From contig JARWZU010000020.1 in NCBI GenBank assembly GCA_029866215.1, positions 1 through 33,855 on the forward strand: DNA of 33,855 nucleotides, read 5' to 3'. Source of the DNA: Akkermansiaceae bacterium. Its GTDB lineage: Bacteria; Verrucomicrobiota; Verrucomicrobiia; Verrucomicrobiales; Akkermansiaceae. Positions 16,653 through 24,507 of the stretch are shown piece after piece. Within the stretch, counting starts at the first letter, position 1; the number at the start of each line of letters is the position of its first letter. Made by a program: the position numbers and the translations under genes. The notes beneath the pieces are model-generated. The model made no database searches, was not told the origin of the DNA, and saw only the letters and a program-made list of their open reading frames with translations.

Positions 16653-16958
16653 CAGGCTCATTTTCATTCACTTACACCATATTTCAGGCAATGTGACGCC
16701 GATGTAACAAAGTTTTCCTTCGATACCCAAGAGCAAATCGAAGCCTTCGCCGAGATGGAGCGCCTCCTCTCCGGTGCCCGCCGCAGTGCCAACCTCGCCT
16801 TTCCCGACAACGACGTCCGCCTCCGCAGCGAGTTCCAAGTCGGCATCCACGAACCCGCCGATTTCGCCAGCGAGATCGAACGCACTGGAAAAGTCCACGC
16901 CGCCCGCCTCGCCAACCCCACCGCCCGGGCCGCCAAAGACCAAGCACAAGCAACTTCA
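16653..16958 (+). pseudogene. Fragment of an unrecognised protein, fused in frame to the acyltransferase remnant
   Basis: After a TAG at 16650-16652 the frame reads through DVTKFSFDTQEQIEAFAEME, then SGARRSANLAFPDNDVRLRS, EFQVGIHEPADFASEIERTG, and ends near AARLANPTARAAKDQAQA. Composition (acidic/basic helices, alanine-rich end) looks like genuine protein, and the minus-strand frames do not. An ATG at 16755 is the only start and falls inside the protein-like part, so the 5' end is missing. It runs without a stop into the acyltransferase sequence, which suggests a deletion or insertion joined two unrelated genes. I cannot name the family; it has the feel of a conserved hypothetical protein. 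Confidence 0.45.
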
Positions 16959-18091
16959 TGCATCCCCCGCCACCTACCAGGCCTCGATGGCATTCGCGGA
17001 TTAGCCATCATGATGGTCATGCTAGGCCATTTTATCACGATCGGAGGACACCTCAACAACCCGCATCCCTTGAGCCGCTTGTTAGGCAGCGGCTTCCTTG
17101 GCGTTGACTTATTTTTCGCACTTAGCAGCTTCCTGATCACGGGCATTCTCTTGAACTCGAAGATGCGCCAGACCTCTTTCCGAGTTTTCTATCTACGCCG
17201 CACCTTGAGGATTTTTCCACGCTACGACGCCGTACTCACCATCAGTTGGCTTTCCGTCTTCTGGATCACCCCGCACGATCAAGACCGGCTCGTAGGTCAC
17301 CACTCGATGCTTTGGCACTGGCTTTACGCTTCAAACATCGGCATCGCCGCGAATCATGGAAATTGGCTGCTATCGCCCACTTGGGTGAGCCTCGGACATT
17401 TTTGGCCCCTCGCCGTTGAAGAACAATTCTATCTGATCTGGCCGCTACTCGTTTTACTCGTTTCGACCCGACATTCAAAAAAATTTGTGGCGGAATGGTC
17501 CTACTGAGCCCGCTCATTGCGCCCGTGATGATTTTTACCATCGGCCCTCTTGCAACCTATGTCGCAACTCCTGCCCGCTTTGGCGAGCTAGCTGCAGCGG
17601 CTTGGCTGGCGGTGCTTTGGCGAGATCATGTGGGATGGTCTCTACTGCGGCTCCACCTCCGAAAAGTTGCAATCGCCACTGGATGTATCCTGCTGTCAGA
17701 ACGTACAGTGTTGCCATCGCTCGTCTTTGCAGAACCCAGCATCACAATCTTCCTCAGCGAAGCATGCGTCGGACTTGCCGTCAGTCAATCAGGAATTGAC
17801 CATCTACAACAGCTCATGAATTCTAGCCTCTTGCGATGGTTCGGCAACTACACCTATGAAATTTACGTCTACCACCACGCGCTGAAACCGATTTGGATTC
17901 ATTCACTCTGGTAACGCTGGATCATTCCAACACTCGGTGCGGGTTGGACAGAAACCCTCTGCTACACCGCTACCGCCAGCATGGCGTCCATCACTCTCGC
18001 ATAGCTCAGTTGGAAGTTCTTTGAAGGCCCACTGCTCACGCTTAAGAACCGTATCACATTCCCCACCGAGCCAACCAAAACATCCGCCTAA
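16959..18091 (+). pseudogene. Acyltransferase 3 family (OafA-like) pseudogene
   Basis: The family start HLPGLDGIRGLAIMMVMLGHF and SGFLGVDLFFALSSFLITGI with FRVFYLRRTLRIFPRY are clear, as is HFWPLAVEEQFYLIWPLLVLL. The frame then breaks at a run of seven A (17477-17483). Adding one A joins it to KICGGMVLLSPLIAPVMIF, which continues to NYTYEIYVYHHALKP. In that second frame there are stops TAA at 17912-17914 and TAG at 18002-18004, yet family sequence continues past both (LSWKFFEGPLLTLKNR) to a final TAA at 18089-18091. Intact members are membrane proteins that O-acylate surface glycans. With one frameshift and two stops this copy is almost surely dead. Its true start has been replaced by unrelated sequence. 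Confidence 0.88.
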
Positions 18092-18178
18092 CATTTTCGG
18101 CATGCGAATACTAATTTTCTCTACTTATCCGAACATCGGCTTGTAAAATTCCGAAGCTATTGTGTACGATACCGCCAG

Positions 18179-18931
18179 ATGAATTTTGACGCATCCTCTA
18201 AAAAGTGGACCGATCGCCTCCAAGGCGGACAATTCCGCCACTTGTTTGACCACCTCCCCGGCACACTTTTCTTCGCCAAGGACTGCGATGGTAGACTGAT
18301 GGCGGGTAACCCTGCATTCGTCAAACGCTGCGGTTTTGCCAAGGAAATTGAGATGATCGGCCTCACCGACACCGCGATTTTTTCACCCCGCTTGGCAGAT
18401 AAGTACCGGAAAGACGACGAACGCATCATTGAGACACGACAACCCCTACTTGGAATCATCGAACTATTTCCAAACCAAGACGGGAAACCAGAGTGGTTCA
18501 TCACTGATAAACTGCCACTGTTTGACATCGCCGGCAAGATCTGCGGATTGTGCGGATCGGTCCGTAGTTACGAAGCTCAGCGGGCGGCGATGCAGCCATA
18601 CCTCGAACTTGCAAGCGTGGCGGATCATTTGAAAATTCACTTTCGCGAGAAGCTCGACGTACCATCCCTTGCCAAAATGGCCCACATGTCCGTGCGGCAG
18701 TTTGAACGGAAATTCCGCGCGACATTCCAAATGACTCCGCAAGAATACATGATCCGCATGCGTGTCATCGAGGCTTGCGACCTCTTAGTTCGCACCAACC
18801 AACCCGTGACCACCGTCGCCCTCGAGGCGGGATTTTACGACCATAGCGACTTTGCCCGCCAGTTCCGCCGCCACATGGGACAAACCGCGACCCAGTACCG
18901 AAGCGAACGCCAAAAAGGATCGCCGCTTTAA
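18179..18931 (+). CDS. AraC-family regulator with N-terminal PAS domain
   Basis: 250 aa. Residues about 20-128 form a PAS domain (LFDHLPGTLFFAKDCDGRLM, NPAFVKRCGF, IIETRQPLLGIIELF, KLPLFDIAGKICGLCGSV). Residues about 145-243 hold the two AraC helix-turn-helix motifs: VPSLAKMAHMSVRQFERKFR, then TPQEYMIRMRVIEACDLL, and VTTVALEAGFYDHSDFARQF with RRHMGQTATQYR. PAS-AraC regulators respond to a small ligand bound by the PAS fold. A Gfo/Idh/MocA oxidoreductase lies about 640 bp downstream on the same strand and may be its target, since this pairing is common in sugar-use loci; that is inference. The gene looks intact although it borders degenerate sequence on both sides. Confidence 0.92.
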   Translation: MNFDASSKKWTDRLQGGQFRHLFDHLPGTLFFAKDCDGRLMAGNPAFVKRCGFAKEIEMIGLTDTAIFSPRLADKYRKDDERIIETRQPLLGIIELFPNQDGKPEWFITDKLPLFDIAGKICGLCGSVRSYEAQRAAMQPYLELASVADHLKIHFREKLDVPSLAKMAHMSVRQFERKFRATFQMTPQEYMIRMRVIEACDLLVRTNQPVTTVALEAGFYDHSDFARQFRRHMGQTATQYRSERQKGSPL

Positions 18932-19572
18932 GCGATCGCCTGCGGACCAACCCTCAAACTCCGTCGCAATCATACACAATCTCGCCGTGAACTTACAAGC
19001 CGCGCGGGCGATTTTTGATAGGCTAATTTTGGCTCTAGCTTCGACGGTTGGAGCCTTGGATTAATCTCTAATGATTTCAATGAATTCCACTTTGGGCACA
19101 AACATTTGGCTTTGGACTCCTCCACGCCAGTCATCGGGTCAAACGCTCACCCAGAGAATTACAGGCTTCGGATACAAACCTATCGAGTTTCCCATCGCTG
19201 CTCCAGCAAGCGTTGGTTCTTCAACGGTTTTCAACCACTAACTCGCATCGCATGATTCGTTACACCGACCACCCGCATACCGAGGTCATGATCGACACAT
19301 TCTACATGACCCTGGCGGAGGCCGATCTTGCAGCCGCGATCCACGCAGCAGGCAAGAATCGCAACCGCGCGCAAATCAGCGAAAACCACTTCCTTGCGAC
19401 CGACACGGCCCGAACCTCATTGGTAGCATTTTGCGATACCCACAGAAAAGCTATTCTAACGTATCGATCACCATCCAACCCTTCACCTTCAGCGAGGATG
19501 AGTTTATCTCACGTGAAAAGGTTTTCATGACACACCTTTTTTCCTAACGAACAATCTCATATTTATTAAACC
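18932..19572. other. Stretch with broken, protein-like reading frames
   Basis: 640 bp without an intact gene I can defend. A frame from an ATG at 19252 reads MIRYTDHPHTEVMIDTFYMT, then LAEADLAAAIHAAGKNRNRA, and ends at a TGA (19528-19530) after low-quality sequence. A second frame reads HGPNLIGSILRYPQKSYSNV and QPFTFSEDEFISREKVF, ending at a TAA (19545-19547). A frameshift near 19410-19425 would join the two into one more plausible C-terminus, so this may be a decayed gene of unknown family. 18932-19250 shows nothing recognisable. The promoter of the oxidoreductase gene should be near 19500-19570. Confidence 0.35.
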
Positions 19573-20700
19573 ATGCAGCAAATCAATATTGCCATCGTCG
19601 GTCTCGGATTCGGTGCCGAGTTCATTCCCATTTATCAACGGCACCCAGATGCCAACATGTATGCCATCTGCCAGCGCACCCAGTCGAAACTCGACGAAAT
19701 CGGTGATAAGTACGCAATCGCAAAGCGCTTCACTTCTTATGACGAACTCCTCGCGGACCCAGACGTCCATGCGGTGCATATCAATTCCCCGATCCCCGAC
19801 CATGGCCACCAGACGATCCAAGCACTGAAGGCCGGGAAACACGTCGCTTGCACAGTACCGATGGCAACCAGCGTCGAAGAATGTCGCGAGATTGTCGAAC
19901 TGGTCAAACAGACTGGATTGAAATACATGATGATGGAAACCGTAGTCTACGCCCGTGAATTCCTTTTCATGAAAGAAATGTATGACAAAGGCGAACTCGG
20001 CAAAGTCCAGTTCATCAAAGCATCCCACCAGCAGGACATGGAAGGCTGGCCAGGCTACTGGCCGGGTCTTCCACCGATGTTCTACGCCACGCATTGCGTC
20101 GGCCCAATTCTAGGCCTAACAGGCGGCGAAGCCGAATACGTCTCATGCTTCGGCTCAGGAACCATCGCAGAGGAAATGCACGCTTGCTATGGATCAACCT
20201 TCGCCGTGGAATCCTGCCACATTAAGTTTAAGGATAGCGACCTATCCGCACAACTCCACCGATCTCTCTTCGACGTTGCCCGCCAATACCGCGAGTCATT
20301 CGAAGTTTACGGAACAAAAAAATCAGTGGAATGGCCTCTCATTGAACACGATCCTCTCGTGATCCACACCGCCAAGCTTCCCGAACCGGAAATCCCGAGC
20401 GAGGTGAAGTGCCCAGACTTCGCCCACTATCTCCCCAAGGAAATCCAAGCATTTACCACCGGCGGAGTCTACGGCGGCGAGGAGGGCGACACGCACCTAT
20501 CATTCACCCAAGGAGGTGGCCACGGTGGCTCTCACCCGCACCTGACCCATCGCTTCATCGAGATGCTGAAGACCGGAAAAGATGCATACCCAAACGCCAT
20601 CGAGAGTGCGAACATCACCTGCACCGGCATCCTAGCCCACGAATCAGCGCTGAAAGGCGGAGAGATCGTCCGCTTGCCTGAGTGGACGCACCGCGGCTAA
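19573..20700 (+). CDS. Gfo/Idh/MocA-family oxidoreductase
   Basis: 375 aa. The N-terminal Rossmann fold has INIAIVGLGFGAEFIPIY (G-x-G-x-x-x-like loop at 10-14) and YAICQRTQSKLDEIGDKY, then DPDVHAVHINSPIPDHGHQT. The C-terminal alpha/beta substrate domain starts after GLKYMMMETVVYAREFLF and contains YATHCVGPILGL. The family uses tightly bound NAD(P) to oxidise or reduce sugars, inositols or aminosugars. The canonical E-K-P motif, whose lysine helps catalysis, reads T94-V95-P96 here (HVACTVPMATSVEEC), so the active site differs from textbook members. It is downstream of the PAS-AraC gene and followed by ispD, with no obvious partner. Substrate unknown. Confidence 0.92.
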   Translation: MQQINIAIVGLGFGAEFIPIYQRHPDANMYAICQRTQSKLDEIGDKYAIAKRFTSYDELLADPDVHAVHINSPIPDHGHQTIQALKAGKHVACTVPMATSVEECREIVELVKQTGLKYMMMETVVYAREFLFMKEMYDKGELGKVQFIKASHQQDMEGWPGYWPGLPPMFYATHCVGPILGLTGGEAEYVSCFGSGTIAEEMHACYGSTFAVESCHIKFKDSDLSAQLHRSLFDVARQYRESFEVYGTKKSVEWPLIEHDPLVIHTAKLPEPEIPSEVKCPDFAHYLPKEIQAFTTGGVYGGEEGDTHLSFTQGGGHGGSHPHLTHRFIEMLKTGKDAYPNAIESANITCTGILAHESALKGGEIVRLPEWTHRG

Positions 20701-20898
20701 ACCGATAATCCAGCAGATGGATGAGTTGCCGCAAATCAAGGAGCGGCTTGATCCGATTCCCCCGTGGCATGCAGGATCATATCGGCGAGCCAGAAACGAC
20801 TGGGTCAACGGACCGTTGTCATCACGTTTTTCAATGGACCAGACACCGCAAAATTTGGCACTTTGCGAGTGGCCCACCGACCTGCTAGCGTTCCACAC

Positions 20899-21579
20899 AT
20901 GTCGAATGTACGTACTTCCAAACCTTGCACCGCGATTCTCGTGGCGTCTGGTTCCAGTCGGCGAATGGGATTCGACAAGCTAACATCGCCCTTGGCCGGC
21001 ATCCCGATTTTAAGACGTACATTGGAAGCCTTTCTCGCTGCCGATTCCATCACCGACGTCGTGATCGCTTGCCCGGTCGAACGCTGGGAACTATTAGAGA
21101 TTCATGAAACTTCCAAGCCGGTGAGGCGCGTCGATGGCGGGGCAAATCGTCAAGACTCGGTGGCCGCTGGCTTGGCGGCGATCTCAGAGATGTCGCAACT
21201 GGTGGCCGTCCATGATGGAGCCCGCCCACTCGTTGCCCCGGCTGACATCGATCGCTGTGTGGCCGCCGCAGAAAAGCACCACGCCGCAGCACTCGCACGC
21301 AGGGTGACCGAGACACTGAAGCGTGCTGATGCGGATGATTGCAGCATCGAAGCCGTTCCACGAGAACAACTCTGGTTCATGGAGACACCTCAGGTTTTCG
21401 AAGTTGAACTTCTACGTAAGGCATACGAAGCCGTGGCGAATCGAAACTTGACGATCACCGACGAAGTTTCTGCCCTCGAAGCCATCGGAATTCCCGTAAA
21501 GCTCATCGAGTCTCATCATCCAAATCCTAAGATCACCACCCCTGCAGATCTAGTTCTAGCAGAAGCCCTTTTACGATGA
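20899..21579 (+). CDS. ispD: 2-C-methyl-D-erythritol 4-phosphate cytidylyltransferase
   Basis: 226 aa from the ATG at 20899; the frame is open upstream but family similarity begins at CTAILVASGSSRRMGFDK, the nucleotide-binding loop with R22 and K27. Other family motifs are RVDGGANRQDSVAAGL, VAVHDGARPLV, METPQVFEVELL, ITDEVSALEAIG and NPKITTPADLVLAE. IspD transfers CMP to methylerythritol phosphate in the non-mevalonate (MEP) isoprenoid pathway. The first-loop AASGS pattern is slightly altered (LVASGSSRRMG), with key charged residues in place. The stop overlaps the M16 peptidase start (ATGA), so the two are translationally coupled. IspF is not adjacent. Confidence 0.93.
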   Translation: MSNVRTSKPCTAILVASGSSRRMGFDKLTSPLAGIPILRRTLEAFLAADSITDVVIACPVERWELLEIHETSKPVRRVDGGANRQDSVAAGLAAISEMSQLVAVHDGARPLVAPADIDRCVAAAEKHHAAALARRVTETLKRADADDCSIEAVPREQLWFMETPQVFEVELLRKAYEAVANRNLTITDEVSALEAIGIPVKLIESHHPNPKITTPADLVLAEALLR

Positions 21580-22829
21580 GCAAAGCAACTTACCATTGGC
21601 GCCAAATCCCTAACGGACCTCGCCTTGCAGTAGCGACTTTAGCTGACTCCGAGTGCTCCGCATTGTCGATTTACATTCCTGCGGGAAGCCGCGATGAATC
21701 CGATTTACCTGCTGGCCTCGCCCATTTCGTCGAGCACATGGTGTTTAAAGGAACGGACCGCCGCAGTGCCCGTGAACTGAGCGTCGAAATTGAAAACCGT
21801 GGTGGTCAACTCAATGCCTGCACGTCCGAAGATCAAACGGTCTACGAAGGCCGAGGCGAAGCTGAGCTCATGCCGGTTCTCGCAGATATACTTTCAGATA
21901 TGGTCTGGCACGCGACCTTCCCGAATCACGAAATTACCCTCGAGCGTGAAGTGATCGGTGAAGAAATCACAATGTATCGCGAATCACCCGCCGATCATAT
22001 CAGCGATCTCATATCAAGCGCGCTGTGGCGCAACCACCCACTCGGGAATTCAATTTCCGGATCATTAGAATCCATCGCACAGATCGACCGTAAGACTCTA
22101 GTAGATTTTCGCGACCGCCATCATTTTCGCGAAGACGTCGTCATCGCCGCTGCTGGGCCATTCACGATCGATGAAGTCGAGGCGATGATTATGCCACATC
22201 TCCCCGCGACTTTCCACCGCGGCATGCCTTCTGTCGCGTTTGACAGGACCCGCGCGCTTCCGAATTCCGTGAGAGACGAGCGCGAAACCGACCAGCTTCA
22301 ACTCGCACTCGCCTGGCACACACCAGGACGCCACGCAGAGTCACGCCATGCGCTGCGTTTGCTCAGCATGATGCTTGGAGAATCCGCGAGTTCGCGGCTA
22401 TTCCTGAAGCTCCGCGAGGAACGCGGACTATGCTATCAAATCAGCACCGACGTGACGTTTTTCGATGAAACTGGCGCGTTTGAAATCAGCGCTGGCCTCG
22501 ATCCAGAATCACGCGATGAAGCACTAGCATGCATCCAACAGGAAATTGACGATCTCGTGGATCACGGCCCCCAACCCGGCGAACTGGAGCGCGTGAAACG
22601 ACTGACCATCGCCCAAAGCAAGCTCTCCTTCGAATCGACCGGCTCGCACGCCGCATGGGCCGGCGAGGGAGTCTTGGACTTTGGACACATCCCCTCGCCC
22701 GAGGAGTGGCGGACCAAGATTATCGCCGTCACCGATGCAGAGGTCCACGCGATTGCCCGTACCGTCTTTTACCAAGTGAAACCCTCGATGGCCGAGATCA
22801 CTGAAATAGCGGAAGAAACGAAAATCTAG
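21576..22829 (+). CDS. M16 family zinc metallopeptidase (processing-protease-like)
   Basis: 417 aa, the size of the bacterial mitochondrial-processing-peptidase-like M16B proteins. The inverted zinc motif H-x-x-E-H is present (GLAHFVEHMVFKGTDRRSA: H50, E53, H54), with the distal ligand E130 in LEREVIGEEI. NRGGQLNACTSEDQTVYEG is the usual substrate-binding strand. The second half is the M16 C-terminal domain (LALAWHTPGRHAESRHALRL, LKLREERGLCYQISTDVTFF). It degrades peptides or processes small proteins; the true substrate is unknown. Coupled to ispD by a 4-base overlap, a chance operon rather than a pathway link as far as I can tell. Looks complete and active. Confidence 0.93.
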   Translation: MSKATYHWRQIPNGPRLAVATLADSECSALSIYIPAGSRDESDLPAGLAHFVEHMVFKGTDRRSARELSVEIENRGGQLNACTSEDQTVYEGRGEAELMPVLADILSDMVWHATFPNHEITLEREVIGEEITMYRESPADHISDLISSALWRNHPLGNSISGSLESIAQIDRKTLVDFRDRHHFREDVVIAAAGPFTIDEVEAMIMPHLPATFHRGMPSVAFDRTRALPNSVRDERETDQLQLALAWHTPGRHAESRHALRLLSMMLGESASSRLFLKLREERGLCYQISTDVTFFDETGAFEISAGLDPESRDEALACIQQEIDDLVDHGPQPGELERVKRLTIAQSKLSFESTGSHAAWAGEGVLDFGHIPSPEEWRTKIIAVTDAEVHAIARTVFYQVKPSMAEITEIAEETKI

Positions 22830-22861
22830 CAATTCAGCCCATTGCCTAACCGTTTAATCTC

Positions 22862-23554
22862 GTGGCAAACCCATTCCACCCATTCACGCCTCCGCATTTC
22901 ATCGCGCTCGGGATCGGCGCAGCGGCGGCCAGTATCCTAATTACTGCGGGACGACGTGGGAATTCTAGCAGGACTCTAGCAACGGGAATTTTAGCATTTC
23001 TCAACCTTAGCGCCTATCCACTCGGTCAGGCTGCTTGGCTTTCGATGGGCGGGCAGAAATCGCTCGACAACGTTCTTCCGTTCCATCTTTGCGACATTGC
23101 TGCCATCACCGCGGGATTTGCTTTATTAACGAGAAAACCCCTGCTCTGCGCGCTCACGTATTTTTGGGGGCTCGCCGCCACGATCCAAGCACTTTTGACT
23201 CCTGCCATCACCGTCGGTTTCCCCCATTTACCGTTCGTGATGTTCTTCATCCATCACTTCGCAGTGGTAACCGCCGCACTTTATCTGCCGCTAGTAGAAG
23301 GCTGGCGACCGACCCCCCCCCTTTGGCGGGTACCCTTGGAAGTCTACGCTTGCTCGGTGATTTATCTCATTTTCGCCATAGCAGCCAATCACCTGCTAGG
23401 CAGCAACTTTGGCTTCGCTTCACGCCCACCAGACAACCCCAGCCTAATCGACCACCTCGGTCCATGGCCACTCTACCTGTTCTCTCTCCAAGGCATCGCT
23501 CTTGGATGCTATTTTATCCTGACGCTTCCATTTCTCCTCAAGCGAAGCGGTTGA
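22862..23554 (+). CDS. TIGR02206/YwaF-type integral membrane protein
   Basis: 230 aa starting at a GTG (22862), 32 bp after the peptidase gene. Six to seven hydrophobic segments cover nearly the whole chain (about 13-30, 40-57, 74-90, 95-115, 122-143, 158-178, 205-226). FTPPHFIALGIG at the start, LPFHLCDIAAITAGFALLT and the Y-x-x-G-L-A-A-T-I-Q-A-L-L-T-P stretch, with the HH pair in FFIHHFAVVTAALYLPL, are the TIGR02206/YwaF pattern. Function of the family is not established. The gene converges on ppk2 with only 15 bp between the stops. Confidence 0.8.
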   Translation: MANPFHPFTPPHFIALGIGAAAASILITAGRRGNSSRTLATGILAFLNLSAYPLGQAAWLSMGGQKSLDNVLPFHLCDIAAITAGFALLTRKPLLCALTYFWGLAATIQALLTPAITVGFPHLPFVMFFIHHFAVVTAALYLPLVEGWRPTPPLWRVPLEVYACSVIYLIFAIAANHLLGSNFGFASRPPDNPSLIDHLGPWPLYLFSLQGIALGCYFILTLPFLLKRSG

Positions 23555-23569
23555 CCCAATCCTACCGGA

Positions 23570-24397
23570 TCAATCCTCGATCTTGATTGATTTGGGGTCC
23601 CAATCAATTGCGGGAAACTCCATGTCGAGCTTCTTCAGCGTGTCTAACATGATTCGCGCAACGCAAAGGTTGCGATACCACTTGCGATCCGCGGGAACCA
23701 CATACCACGGCGCAAATTCGGTCGATGTCTTGCTAATCACATCCTCGTAAGCCGTCATGAACCGATCCCAGTGCGCACGATCCACGAGATCATCCGGATT
23801 GATTTTCCAATGCTTCATCGGGTTCTCAAGGCGCGACTCTAAGCGACGCTTTTGCTCATCTTTGGAAATATGCAGAAAAATCTTAACGATGGTAGTGCCC
23901 TCCTCGGCAAGCATCCGCTCAAACTCCACCACGTGCCGCTGACGACGCTTCCACACTTCGTCAGGGAAGAGTTTCTTCACCCTAACCGCAATGATGTCCT
24001 CATAGTGACTGCGATTAAAAATCACCATCTGCCCACAGTGCGGGACCTTGGAATGCACCCGCCAAAGAAAATCGTAGGACAACTCCTCTTCGCTTGGCTT
24101 CTTGAACGAACGCACGTGAATCCCCTGCGGGTCGATCCGCGAAAAGACGTGCTTGATGCATCCATCCTTGCCGCCGGTATCCATCGCTTGCATGACCACG
24201 AGAATCCGGTGCTTGTTCTGCGCGTAAAGCCGCTTCTGGAGCTCCTGCAACTGCCGTTGCAATTCATCAAATTGAACTTCGTACTCCTCCTTGTTGACCC
24301 CTTTGAACAACACCTTTTCGTCCCCCTCGATCTCCCCAAGGTTAAGTTTATCACCGGGCTTTACCCAATATCGTTCCAAAGCACCACTGACAGGCAT
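23570..24397 (-). CDS. ppk2: Polyphosphate kinase 2 family protein
   Basis: 275 aa, a one-domain PPK2. Walker A is AMDTGGKDG (K78), Walker B VIFNRSHYEDI (D134), and the arginine-rich lid DEQKRRLESRLENPMKHWK is intact. Proteins of this type move phosphate between polyphosphate and nucleotides, usually making ADP/ATP or GTP from polyphosphate and the lower nucleotide. I cannot choose between AMP and NDP specificity by eye. It is divergent from the ppx-like gene across about 110 bp and close to ppk1, so synthesis and use of polyphosphate are grouped here. The start MPVSGALERYWVKPGDKLNL agrees with family N-termini. Confidence 0.93.
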   Translation of the reverse strand: MPVSGALERYWVKPGDKLNLGEIEGDEKVLFKGVNKEEYEVQFDELQRQLQELQKRLYAQNKHRILVVMQAMDTGGKDGCIKHVFSRIDPQGIHVRSFKKPSEEELSYDFLWRVHSKVPHCGQMVIFNRSHYEDIIAVRVKKLFPDEVWKRRQRHVVEFERMLAEEGTTIVKIFLHISKDEQKRRLESRLENPMKHWKINPDDLVDRAHWDRFMTAYEDVISKTSTEFAPWYVVPADRKWYRNLCVARIMLDTLKKLDMEFPAIDWDPKSIKIED

Positions 24398-24507
24398 GCA
24401 TTCTTATGCCCCGAGAACGGCTAGGTGACAAGCCTCGACTCGGTGAAGTTGGGGGGTGTCGCCATTTGGGAGTTGAATCTGCGGCCATTGCACGTTGTCA
24501 TCCAGAA

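Noticed and set aside
16096-16707. A repeat protein (S-Q-x-L-S-A repeats)
   Set aside because: All three forward frames and a minus frame are open because the unit is 21 bp; no ribosome binding site, signal or conserved flank singles out one frame.
17999-18060. TAGCTCAGTTGG resembling a tRNA D-arm (box A)
   Set aside because: It lies in the acyltransferase remnant (reads stop-LSWKFFEGP), with no matching T-arm or acceptor stem around it.
20717-20983. Small plus-strand frame beginning MDELPQIKERLDPIPPWHAG
   Set aside because: Slightly protein-like (an I-K-x-R-L...P-x-W pattern seen in some small phage-type proteins), but it has no ribosome binding site, overlaps ispD by 85 bp and loses any pattern there; at best a remnant.
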